A DNA stretch of 64,000 nt from Sphingomonas carotinifaciens. GTDB taxonomy: Bacteria; Pseudomonadota; Alphaproteobacteria; Sphingomonadales; Sphingomonadaceae. The stretch is taken from the NCBI RefSeq assembly GCF_009789535.1, contig NZ_WSUT01000001.1:261361-325360 (forward strand), written 5' to 3'. Below the pieces are notes generated by a model. The model saw only the letters and a program-made list of their open reading frames with translations, was not told the DNA's origin and searched no databases. Positions 8,799 through 16,769 of the stretch are shown in pieces. A program made the position numbers and the translations under genes. The first letter of the stretch is position 1, and every line of letters begins with the position of its first letter.

Positions 8799-9485
8799 AT
8801 GCCCGAACGCGTGATGATCGTTGAGGACGACCGGGACATTGCGGACCTGTTGACCGCCTATGCCGAGCGTGCGGGCTTTCAGGTGCAATGGGCGGCCAGC
8901 GTCACCGATGCGGTGCAGATGCATGCGCGGTGGCGGCCCGACCTGATCATGCTGGACATCGGTTTGCCTGGCGGCGACGGCATCGATGTGCTGACCGCGG
9001 TCAGGCGGCGCGACGATACCCCGATCATCATGCTGACCGCGGTCGATGACGACGTGACCAAGCTGATGAGCTTTCGCATCGGCGCCGACGACTATGTGGT
9101 GAAGCCGTTCAATCCCTCCGAGGTGATCGAGCGGGTGCGCGCCGTGCTGCGCCGGGCGCGCGGGAGCAGCGCCGCGCGCGCGCTGATCGTCGGGGATCTG
9201 GCGATCGACCTGGAGGCGCGGCTGGCGGAGCGCCGCCCGGCGGACGGTGTGGCGGCCCCCCTGCCGTTGACCCCGACGGAATTCGCGCTGCTGGCGCATA
9301 TGGCCCGCCAGCCGCGCCGGGCCTTTACCCGCACCGAGTTGCTCGACGCGGTGTCGCCCGACAGCGATGCGCTGGACCGGGTGATCGACTCCCACATCTC
9401 GAAGCTGCGCACGAAGCTGGCGGCTGCGGGCCTGCCCGCGCTGATCGAACCGGTCCGTGGGCTGGGCTATCGCCTGTCGTCATAG
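8799..9485 (+). CDS. OmpR-family response regulator
   Basis: 228 residues: a receiver domain with acidic pocket Glu9-Asp10-Asp11, phospho-acceptor Asp53 (LIMLDIGLPG), Thr80 and Lys102 (DDYVVKPF). An OmpR/PhoB winged-helix DNA-binding domain follows (LPLTPTEFALLAHMARQP, then HISKLRTKL and VRGLGYRL). The downstream histidine kinase starts two bases after the stop codon, so the two form one transcription unit. The overall look is BaeR/CreB-like, suggesting an envelope-stress or efflux-type circuit, but the target genes are not identifiable here. An AT-rich stretch at 8692-8725 probably holds its promoter. Confidence 0.95.
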   Translation: MPERVMIVEDDRDIADLLTAYAERAGFQVQWAASVTDAVQMHARWRPDLIMLDIGLPGGDGIDVLTAVRRRDDTPIIMLTAVDDDVTKLMSFRIGADDYVVKPFNPSEVIERVRAVLRRARGSSAARALIVGDLAIDLEARLAERRPADGVAAPLPLTPTEFALLAHMARQPRRAFTRTELLDAVSPDSDALDRVIDSHISKLRTKLAAAGLPALIEPVRGLGYRLSS

Positions 9486-9487
9486 GG

Positions 9488-10639
9488 ATGAACCGGCTGT
9501 CCACCCGGATGCTGCTGCTCGCGGCGTTCATGACCGTGCTGACGCTGGCGATCGGCATCGGCGCCTCGTTCCTGCTGACCTATTTCGACTTTTACGACCT
9601 GAGTGCGGAAATGCCGCGATCGGGCTGGCTGGAACTGGGTGCGATGCTGCGCGACGACCCGGCCGCACAGGCGCGGTTTCGACAGTTGTTCGTCCGCTAC
9701 AGCCGTACCGAGATCGGCGCACGCGACTGGTATTTCATTGCCCTCACCGCGGCGATCTCGACGCTGGCGGGCGGCGCGGTCGCGTTCGTCTTCGCACGGC
9801 GGCTCAGCCGTCCAATCACCGCGGTCGCCGATGCGGCGGCAAAGGTCGCGGCGGGCCGGCCGGATGTGCGGATCACCCCGGCCGCGGCGGCCGGCGAGGT
9901 GGCCGATCTGGTCGACAGCTTCAACGCGATGGCCGCATCGCTCGACGCCTATGCGCGCGAGCGCACCATCCTGACCGCCGGGATCGCGCACGAGATGCGC
10001 ACACCGCTGACCGTGCTGCGCGGTCGGTTGCACGGTGTGATCGACGGGGTCATCGCGGTGGATGCGGACGAGGCGCCGCGCCTGCTGCGCCATGTCGACA
10101 AGCTGTCGCGCATCGTCGAGGAGTTGCGCACCCTGGCCCATGCCGAGGTACAGCCGCTGGCGCTGGAGCGGCGGACGGTGGATCTTGCCGAGGCGGCGCG
10201 GCTGGTCGCGTCCGACCTGGAGGCGATGGCGGCGGGAGGGGATGTGCGGATCAGGGTGACGGGCGCGGCGCCACCCGTCGCGGTCGATCCGCTGCGCATC
10301 AACCAGGCGCTGACCAACCTGATCGTCAACGCGGTACGCCATGCGCCCGCCGGCACGACTGTGTATGTCACGATCGGCGACATGCGCGATGGCGTGGCGA
10401 TCGCGGTCGCGGACGAAGGACCCGGCTTCGCGGCCGATGACGCCGCGCAACTGTTCGTCCCCTTCTGGCGCGCCGATACCGCGGTGAACGCGCGCAAGCC
10501 GGGCAGCGGGCTGGGCCTGAGCCTGGCGCAGAAGATCGCGCAGGCACATGGCGGCAGCATCGCAGCGGAGAACCGGTCGGATGGCGCCGGCGCGCGCTTT
10601 ACGCTGCGCCTGCCGCACCTCGCGCCGCCGGTCATCTAA
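9488..10639 (+). CDS. Sensor histidine kinase, partner of the preceding response regulator
   Basis: 383 residues with two transmembrane segments (about 9-31 and 82-103) around a short ~50-residue periplasmic loop. A HAMP linker follows, then a HisKA dimerisation helix with phospho-acceptor His168 in GIAHEMRTPLTVLRG. The HATPase_c domain shows the N box (NQALTNLIVNAVRHA), G1 (DEGPGF) and G2 (GSGLGLSLAQKIA). All catalytic boxes are intact. The small sensor loop suggests detection of membrane or envelope state rather than a bulky ligand. It is co-transcribed with the OmpR-type regulator. Confidence 0.95.
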   Translation: MNRLSTRMLLLAAFMTVLTLAIGIGASFLLTYFDFYDLSAEMPRSGWLELGAMLRDDPAAQARFRQLFVRYSRTEIGARDWYFIALTAAISTLAGGAVAFVFARRLSRPITAVADAAAKVAAGRPDVRITPAAAAGEVADLVDSFNAMAASLDAYARERTILTAGIAHEMRTPLTVLRGRLHGVIDGVIAVDADEAPRLLRHVDKLSRIVEELRTLAHAEVQPLALERRTVDLAEAARLVASDLEAMAAGGDVRIRVTGAAPPVAVDPLRINQALTNLIVNAVRHAPAGTTVYVTIGDMRDGVAIAVADEGPGFAADDAAQLFVPFWRADTAVNARKPGSGLGLSLAQKIAQAHGGSIAAENRSDGAGARFTLRLPHLAPPVI

Positions 10640-10692
10640 ACCCGCACCGTTCCTCCATCAAACCTCCATGTCGGGCGTCTAGGGCGCTGCCC

Positions 10693-11949
10693 GTGTCGAG
10701 TGTTCCGCTTATTCTGCCAGGGGCAGCGGCGCTGGCGCGGCTGGCGCCCTCCCCCGTCCGGCCCGCCGCGCGCGCGATCTGTCCCTCTTCCCGGCCCGTT
10801 GGCGATGCGGCGCTGCGCGTCGCGTTGTTCTCCGGCAACTACAATTGCGTGCGTGACGGCGCGAACCGGGCGCTCAACCGCCTGATCGGGCATGTCCTGT
10901 CGCGTGGCCACGGCGCACGCGTCTATTCGCCGGCCATCGCCGAGCCGGCCTTTGCGCCGGCGGGCGACCTGGTCCCGGTCGCCTCGCTGGCCATTCCGGG
11001 GCGGCCGGAATATCGCCTCGCGCCGCGCCTGCCCGGTGCAGCCGCCGCCGACGTGCGCGGCTTTGCGCCCGATATCGTGCATGTGTCGGCGCCCGACGGC
11101 CTCAATGCCGGCGCGATCCGGCTGGCCCGGCGGATGGGCGTGCCGGTGGTGGCAAGCATGCACACCCGGTTCGAGACCTATTTCGAATATTACGGGCTGG
11201 GCCTGCTGCGCCGCCCGGCGGAGGCGTGGCTGCGCCGGTTCTACAATCGCTGCGACATGGTGCTGGTGCCCAATGCCGGCATCGCCGACGAGATGCGCGC
11301 GGGCGGCGTTACCAGCCCGATGCGCATCTGGAGCCGCGGGGTCGATCCGCGCCAGTTCAGCCCGGCATGGCGCGACGATGGCTGGCGCCGGCGCATGGGG
11401 ATTGCGCCGCATGAGGTGGCGGTGCTGTTCTTCGGGCGGCTGGTCGCCGAAAAGGGGCTTGCCATGTACGAGGCGGTGATCGCCGGGCTGCGGGCTCGCG
11501 GCCTGCGCGTTCGGCCGCTGGTGATCGGCGACGGGCCGGAGCGCGACCGCTTCGCCCGCCGGCTGGAGGGTGCGGTGATGACCGGCCATCTGGGCGGCGA
11601 GGCGCTGGGCCGCGCGGTCGCGAGTGCCGACCTGTTCGTCAACCCCAGCCTGACCGAGGCGTTCGGCAACGTCACGCTGGAGGCGATGGCATCCGGCGTG
11701 CCGGTGGTCGCCGCCGATGTCGCGGCTACCCGCGCGCTGATCGACGACGGGCAATCCGGGCTGCTGGTGTCGCCCCGCGATACGGTCGCCTATGTCGAGG
11801 CGGCCGCCACGCTGATCGCCGATCGCGGGCGCGCAGCCGCACTGGCGGGCGCCGCGCTGGCCGCGACGCGCAGCTTCGACTGGCCGGCGACGCTGGATGC
11901 GGTGATCGCGGGCTACCGCAGTGCCGCCCTGTCGGCGAACCGCGCATGA
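10693..11949 (+). CDS. GT4-family glycosyltransferase
   Basis: 418 residues with a GT-B fold of family GT4. The N-terminal acceptor domain has ALFSGNYNCVRDGANRALNR and HTRFETYFEYYGLG. The C-terminal nucleotide-sugar domain has the GRLVAEKG loop, GDGPERDR, and the EX7E-type motif in NPSLTEAFGNVTLEAMASG. The family includes GDP-mannose-dependent mannosyltransferases and SqdX/MgtA-like glycolipid synthases, so a glycolipid or polysaccharide product is plausible but not proven. GTG 10693 with AGGG upstream is used; the first ~36 residues are less conserved, so a later start is possible. The next gene overlaps its stop by 4 bases. Confidence 0.9.
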   Translation: MSSVPLILPGAAALARLAPSPVRPAARAICPSSRPVGDAALRVALFSGNYNCVRDGANRALNRLIGHVLSRGHGARVYSPAIAEPAFAPAGDLVPVASLAIPGRPEYRLAPRLPGAAAADVRGFAPDIVHVSAPDGLNAGAIRLARRMGVPVVASMHTRFETYFEYYGLGLLRRPAEAWLRRFYNRCDMVLVPNAGIADEMRAGGVTSPMRIWSRGVDPRQFSPAWRDDGWRRRMGIAPHEVAVLFFGRLVAEKGLAMYEAVIAGLRARGLRVRPLVIGDGPERDRFARRLEGAVMTGHLGGEALGRAVASADLFVNPSLTEAFGNVTLEAMASGVPVVAADVAATRALIDDGQSGLLVSPRDTVAYVEAAATLIADRGRAAALAGAALAATRSFDWPATLDAVIAGYRSAALSANRA

Positions 11950-12653
11950 GGTGGGCATACTGGTCGGCCGCGGCCGTAGCGGTGCTGACGATCGCACCGG
12001 CACAGGCGCAGGAGGCGCCCGAGATCGCCGAGCCGATGGTGTTCGATCTCGTCCGGCCGCTCGGCGCCAGGCGCGGCGAGCTGGAGGTCAACACGCTGGC
12101 GCAGCACAGCCTGTCCGGCCCGGACCGCAGCGTCGAATGGGCGCCGGAGATCGAGCTGGCGGTGGCCGACGGCTTTGCGGTGGAACTGGAACTGCCGCTC
12201 ACCAATCGCCGCGTCACCGATTTCAAGCTGGGGCTGCAGGGCACGTTCGGCACCATCAATGGCGGGCGTGGCATCCACGGCGTCCAGTATCTCGGGCTGT
12301 GGAACCGGGAGCGCGGGCAATGGGAAAGCTCGCTGCTCTATGTGATCGGCAACCGGTTCGGGCCACGCTTCAGCACGCTCAGCATGATCGGCGTGGGCGA
12401 GGTCAGCGCGGCCGGTGCGGAGGCGCGCGGCCTGATCGTGAACCATACCAGCTTCTACGACATCAGCGATGCGACGACCGCGGGCGTCGAGGTGAATATC
12501 CGCGCCGGGCATGACCGCTCGACGCTCATCATGCCGCAACTGCAACAGGATGTGACCGACCGGTTCCAGATCCAGTTCGGCATGGGCGCGGTGCGCGAAA
12601 CCGGCACCGCCTGGCACCCGCGCGTCGGCGCCCGCGTGGTGCGGCAATTGTAG
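11946..12653 (+). CDS. Exported protein of unknown function, coupled to the GT4 gene
   Basis: 235 residues with a signal peptide ending at AQAQEAPE. The mature part is rich in alternating-hydrophobic segments such as FAVELELPLTNRR, IQFGMGAVRE and HPRVGARVVRQL. This fits a small outer-membrane beta-barrel or periplasmic beta protein. I do not recognise a named family. The ATGA overlap with the glycosyltransferase gene means translational coupling, and the following exported protein starts about 20 bases after its stop. The trio may work together on a surface glycoconjugate. Confidence 0.72.
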   Translation: MRWAYWSAAAVAVLTIAPAQAQEAPEIAEPMVFDLVRPLGARRGELEVNTLAQHSLSGPDRSVEWAPEIELAVADGFAVELELPLTNRRVTDFKLGLQGTFGTINGGRGIHGVQYLGLWNRERGQWESSLLYVIGNRFGPRFSTLSMIGVGEVSAAGAEARGLIVNHTSFYDISDATTAGVEVNIRAGHDRSTLIMPQLQQDVTDRFQIQFGMGAVRETGTAWHPRVGARVVRQL

Positions 12654-12674
12654 GGAATGGTTCGGGGGACGATG

Positions 12675-13388
12675 ATGACGGGTCGGACGATCTGGATGGC
12701 GGCACTGGCGGGCACGGCGATGCTGGCGGCACCCCTGCCCGCCGCCGCGCAATTCTTTCTGAAAAGCTATGATTACAGCGGCGCGGCCGTGACGGGCGCG
12801 AATGCCGGCCTCGCCCAACCGCTGCCCGGTGCCACCGACGCGGAGGGCAAGGCGGCCATGGTCTGGACGATGCGCGCCGCCCTGAACGTCGCGGCGCTGC
12901 AATGCCAGTTCGAGCCGACGCTGCTGACGCAAGGCACCTACAACGCCATTCTGGCGGACCATGCCGAGGAACTGAAAGCGGCATGGGGCACGCTGAACGG
13001 CTATTTCACCCGCACCAGCAAGACGGTAAAGGCCGGACAGACCGCGCTCGACCAATTCGGCACGCGGACCTATTCCAGCTTCGCCACGGTATCCTCGCAA
13101 TATGGCTTCTGCCGCACCGCCGCCGCGGTAGGACGCGACACCCTGTTCGCCGCCCGCGGGGGACTGGCGACCATCGCGGCGGACCGCATGCAGGAGCTGC
13201 GCAACAGTCTCGTCCCTTATGGCGAGCAGCATTTCCCCCGCTATATCGGCCGCGATGCGGCGACCCTGCCGCGGCTGGACGTCACCTGCTGGGACAAGAA
13301 GGCGCGGTGGCGTGCGCGTGCTTGCGGGGCGGAGATGTGGCCCCGCCTCGCCGATGCCCGGTCCGGGACGCGGTCAGGCGAGGGTTGA
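12675..13388 (+). CDS. Exported protein of unknown function
   Basis: 237 residues with a signal peptide (MTGRTIWMAALAGTAMLAAPLPAAAQ). Four cysteines are spread through the mature domain, with long amphipathic helical stretches, e.g. NAILADHAEELKAAWGTLNG. No catalytic motif is visible. The start is placed at ATG 12675, five bases after a GGGGGA ribosome site; ATG 12672 and 12657 are alternatives. Proteins of this look are common in sphingomonads as unannotated periplasmic proteins. It is the last gene of the apparent GT4 operon and faces the minus-strand NUDIX gene. Confidence 0.72.
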   Translation: MTGRTIWMAALAGTAMLAAPLPAAAQFFLKSYDYSGAAVTGANAGLAQPLPGATDAEGKAAMVWTMRAALNVAALQCQFEPTLLTQGTYNAILADHAEELKAAWGTLNGYFTRTSKTVKAGQTALDQFGTRTYSSFATVSSQYGFCRTAAAVGRDTLFAARGGLATIAADRMQELRNSLVPYGEQHFPRYIGRDAATLPRLDVTCWDKKARWRARACGAEMWPRLADARSGTRSGEG

Positions 13389-13420
13389 GAGCAGGCCGGA
13401 GCATCGATCGTCAGCGGCGG

Positions 13421-13894
13421 CTACCAATCGCCCGCCCCTGACCGTCCGGCGCGATATTCCTCGATGCGGCGCCCGGTCGCCGGTGAGAGGGTGGCGGGCA
13501 AGGCGTCCAGTGGGAACCATTCCGCCTGCTCGATCTCCATCGGATCGGCGCGCTTCAGGGTGCCGCCCGCGCTCGAAGCGATCCGCGCGACGAAGATGAC
13601 GATGTGGTCGTCCTTGTGCTCCCGCCGGCTGTGATACACGCCCAGAACACGCTCGATGACGGCATTCTCCACCGCGATCTCCTCGCGCAACTCGCGGAGC
13701 AGGGCGGCCTTGGTGCTTTCGCCCTTCTTCACGCCACCGCCCGGCAGATACCACAGATCGGTGTAGCTATGGCGTACCAGCGCCACGCGATCCTGCTCGT
13801 CCAGCAACAGGACCCGCACGCCGATGGTGCGCGGCTTTGTCATTCGCCACGCCGCCCGCGCAACCCTGCCTCTGACCCGGTGGTGCCATGCCAT
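13421..13894 (-). CDS. NUDIX hydrolase
   Basis: 157 residues. The NUDIX box runs from Gly53 to Val75 with Glu59 and the RELREE core (67-72) that coordinates the metal. The usual Gly near the end of the box is Ala74, a mild deviation. The preceding LWYLPGGGV strand is typical. It would hydrolyse a nucleoside diphosphate linked to another moiety; the substrate is not predictable. The start has an AGGAGAG ribosome site 5-6 bases upstream. It lies 68 bases after the NAD(P)HX dehydratase gene on the same strand. Confidence 0.92.
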   Translation of the reverse strand: MAWHHRVRGRVARAAWRMTKPRTIGVRVLLLDEQDRVALVRHSYTDLWYLPGGGVKKGESTKAALLRELREEIAVENAVIERVLGVYHSRREHKDDHIVIFVARIASSAGGTLKRADPMEIEQAEWFPLDALPATLSPATGRRIEEYRAGRSGAGDW

Positions 13895-13962
13895 CGCGCT
13901 CTCCTGTCGGAACGAGACCAGGCTCGATCAGGCATGGCGGCAATCGCGGGCGGCACATCCCG

Positions 13963-14847
13963 CTATTGTGGCAGCAGGCGGGGAAACTCAGCCGGCACCT
14001 CGCGCGCGAGGAATCCGATCGGGCCGCTGGTGGTGGCGACCCGCCGGCCGCTCTGGCCGTGCAGCCATACGCCCCATCCCGTCGCCTCCAGCGGCGGGGC
14101 GCCGCGCGACAACAGGCCGGCGATGGCCCCGGCCAGCACGTCGCCCGATCCGCCCGTCGCCAACCCGGTGCCGCCCCCGCCATAATGGAGCAGCGTTCCG
14201 TCCGGCCCGGCGATCACGGTGTCGCTGCCCTTCAGGGCGACGACCGCGCCATAATGCGCCGCGACCTCGACGGCGATGCCGGCCGGGTCGTCGGCCACCG
14301 CATCTTCGTCACGCCCGGTCAGCACCGCCATCTCGCCGTGATGCGGGGTCAGCACCCATTGCCCGGCAAAGCCGGCAAGCTCCGCGCGCAAGGCCTTGAT
14401 GCAGCCGATCGCCATCGCATCGACCACCAGCATCATGTCGTCGCGCCGCTGGCCGGCCACCATGCGCAGGATGCGCGACGACGCCTCCGGGCTGCCGATG
14501 CCGGGCCCGATGACCAGCGTGTCGCACCCGTTGATCGCCGCCTCCAGCGTGTCGACCGCATCGATATGGATTTCGCCGTCCGCGTCCTCAGGCAAAGCGA
14601 TCGCGGCCGCCTCCGGCACCAGCAGGCCCAGCATCGTCGCGGCGGAGGCGATCGTCGCCATCTGCAACTTGCCCGCACCGACGCGCAGTGCCGCCTCCCC
14701 GGTCAGGCGCAGCGCGCCCGGCACGCGTGCCGAACCCCCGATCGCCAGCACCTTGCCGCGGCTGTTCTTGGTCGTGCCCCGCCCGTGGACCGGGGCGGGA
14801 TTGGCGGAAATCCAGGCGCTGTCCAGCGGGGTCATCCGGTCGCTCAT
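13963..14847 (-). CDS. nnrD: ADP-dependent NAD(P)H-hydrate dehydratase
   Basis: 294 residues of the ribokinase-like NnrD/CARKD family, which restores damaged hydrated NAD(P)H at the expense of ADP. Visible signatures are the N-terminal GKVLAIGGSARVPGA block, DTLVIGPGIG, VLTPHHGEMAVLTG, and the nucleotide-binding GLATGGSGDVLAGAIAGLL. In many bacteria this domain is fused behind the epimerase NnrE; here it stands alone. Its start overlaps the stop of the histidine phosphatase gene in an ATGA arrangement, so both are translated from one message. Confidence 0.93.
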   Translation of the reverse strand: MSDRMTPLDSAWISANPAPVHGRGTTKNSRGKVLAIGGSARVPGALRLTGEAALRVGAGKLQMATIASAATMLGLLVPEAAAIALPEDADGEIHIDAVDTLEAAINGCDTLVIGPGIGSPEASSRILRMVAGQRRDDMMLVVDAMAIGCIKALRAELAGFAGQWVLTPHHGEMAVLTGRDEDAVADDPAGIAVEVAAHYGAVVALKGSDTVIAGPDGTLLHYGGGGTGLATGGSGDVLAGAIAGLLSRGAPPLEATGWGVWLHGQSGRRVATTSGPIGFLAREVPAEFPRLLPQ

Positions 14848-15614
14848 CCGCGCACCCCCGCCGTCCGCTCGGGCTCGGCCGTCACCGGCACCGCATCGTC
14901 GCTCACCACATCGTTGTAGCGGACGAGCGTCAGCCCGCCGCCCGGATCGGCGCGATATTCGGTGACGGAGCAGTTGGCGACGTCACCCTGCCGGTCGATT
15001 GCCAGGATCTCCTCCTCGGACATATTCTCGATCACATAGCGCAGGCACAGCACGACCACCTGATGCGCGACGATCATCACCCGCCGCCCGGCATGGTGCA
15101 GCGCGATCGTATCCATCAGCGAGCGGAGGCGCAGCACCACGTCGCACCAGCTCTCCCCGCCGGGCGGCCGGTGGTAGAATTTGCCGAGCAACCGGCGAAA
15201 CTCCGCCTGATCGGGATAAACGGCGGCGACGCCGCTGGTGGTCAGCCCGTCGAGGATGCCGAACTCCTTTTCGCGCAACCGCTCGTCGACGCAGATCGGC
15301 GCACCCTCGTCGGTGCCGCCATGATCGCGGAACAATTGCGCGGTATGGCAGGCGCGGACATAGGGCGAGGCAAGGATGATGTCCGGCCGGTCGTCGGGAT
15401 CGGCCTGCGCGAACCTTGTGCCGAGCGCCGCCGCCTGTTCCTCCCCGCGCGGCGACAGCATGATATCCACGTCCCGCGCCGCCAACTCGATGCGGTCGGC
15501 ACCGCTGGCCTGCGCGGCATCGCGCGCGACATTGCCGGCGCTCTCACCGTGCCGGACGATCCACAGCCGGCGGGGCCAATGCAGTGCATTCCGTGGTTCC
15601 AAGTCCTTCAACAT
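14844..15614 (-). CDS. Histidine phosphatase family protein
   Basis: 256 residues with the phosphoglycerate-mutase-like signature RHGES starting at Arg21-His22, the second arginine in ILASPYVRACHTAQLF, and the distal histidine in VMIVAHQVVVL. These form the two-histidine phosphatase site. The substrate is unknown. It is encoded just downstream of the broken ATP-grasp gene (12-base gap) and overlaps nnrD, so it belongs to a minus-strand operon. Confidence 0.92.
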   Translation of the reverse strand: MLKDLEPRNALHWPRRLWIVRHGESAGNVARDAAQASGADRIELAARDVDIMLSPRGEEQAAALGTRFAQADPDDRPDIILASPYVRACHTAQLFRDHGGTDEGAPICVDERLREKEFGILDGLTTSGVAAVYPDQAEFRRLLGKFYHRPPGGESWCDVVLRLRSLMDTIALHHAGRRVMIVAHQVVVLCLRYVIENMSEEEILAIDRQGDVANCSVTEYRADPGGGLTLVRYNDVVSDDAVPVTAEPERTAGVRG

Positions 15615-15626
15615 CCACGCGTCTCC

Positions 15627-16738
15627 CTAAGGATGGGACAAGCGCGCGACGGACGCCGGCGTTCCTTCGCGGTTCGCGCCCAGCGCCTGCATCAGCGTGT
15701 CGCTGTACCAGCGATGCGTGGGGTTCACCCGGTCGACACCCGCGGCGGCGGGCGCGATGCCGAGCGCTGCGGCCGGGGTAAAGGTCAGCTCGCCGAAATA
15801 GATGCCGTCGGCGCCGTCATACAGGTCGACCCGCACGAAATCGAAGGGCGCGGACAAGGCCCGCGCGGCATCGATCATCGCGGCGATCCGCTCCGGCGCG
15901 GCCAGCCGGAAACCGGCGGGTGCGACCAGCCCGTCCGCGTCATCCAGGGGGGCAAAGTCGGGCAGGCGCAACAACCGGCTCCACGCCGCGCCGAAGGTGC
16001 GACCAGCCCGTCCGCGTCATCCAGGGGGGCAAAGTCGGGCAGGCGCAACAACCGGCTCCACGCCGCGCCGAAGCGGCCATGATCGACCTGGGCGAGCAGC
16101 GGCTCGCCGTGGACGCAGTGGAACTTGTAGTCGTCGGGCGGGCCGCTCGCCCTCGCCGGCACCATCGCCTCGACGATGATCGTCTTGGGCAGGCGCCAAT
16201 ATTGCATCTCGCGCAGGATCGTCGCGTAGTCGCGCCGGGCAAGGTCGTGAAGCGCGCGCACCTCGCGTTCGGAGGGAGCATGGCGCAAGAATGTCGCCGC
16301 ACCGCTGGCATGTCCGGGCTTGGCGATCGCGTCGCGGCCGACAAAGGGCTGCAACCGCGCCCATAGATGTTCGGGCGACGGCAGTTCGGCGACGGGGATC
16401 ACCGCCAGCGTTTCGGCCGTGCGCAAGGCCGGGGCCAGCCGCTGCGCCTCGATCTTGGCGCGATCCTTGGCAACGAAGCGGCGGTGCAGCGCCGACCAGT
16501 CGGGTTCGATCATCCGTGCGAAGATCACGTCGTTGATCGTCGCGGCGGCATCGCCGGGAGACAGCGGCCACCGACCGAACCGGCGGGCGAAATGCGGGCC
16601 GGCGATCAGATGGTTGAACGCGCGCGTCATCGGCGCGTCCCGTCGGAATCGTTCCCATGCCGGCCCCGAAAGATCGTCGTCGGTGGCGGGAAACGGAAGC
16701 TGGCGCAATGCGGGGTCCTTCGGCGGGGGATGCCACAA
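15627..16738 (-). pseudogene. TupA-type ATP-grasp protein, frameshifted by a 77-bp tandem duplication
   Basis: The gene resembles the TupA-like ATP-grasp (amidoligase) family linked to surface polysaccharide modification. The N-terminal frame runs from a TTG at 16738 for about 245 residues (FARRFGRWPLSP, FVAKDRAKIEAQ, KTIIVEAMVP, DDYKFHCVHGEP). It then goes out of frame and ends at 15875. The essential C-terminal part (FDFVRVDLYDGADGIYFGEL) is in another frame down to 15627. The cause is a perfect 77-bp direct duplication; removing one copy rejoins both parts into one 344-residue protein. Either the gene is inactivated by a recent event or the duplication is an assembly error. It lies 31 bases after the GH39 gene. 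Confidence 0.85.
15919..16073. repeat. Perfect 77-bp tandem duplication inside the ATP-grasp gene
   Basis: The segments beginning at 15919 and 15996 are identical over 78 bases, so the period is 77 and the copies share the boundary base. 77 is not a multiple of three, and the duplication therefore shifts the frame of the gene it lies in. The absence of any mismatch points to a very recent event or to an assembly artefact. Confidence 0.95.
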
Positions 16739-16769
16739 CGCCTTGTGCCCCCGGTCGTCTCCCGATGCC

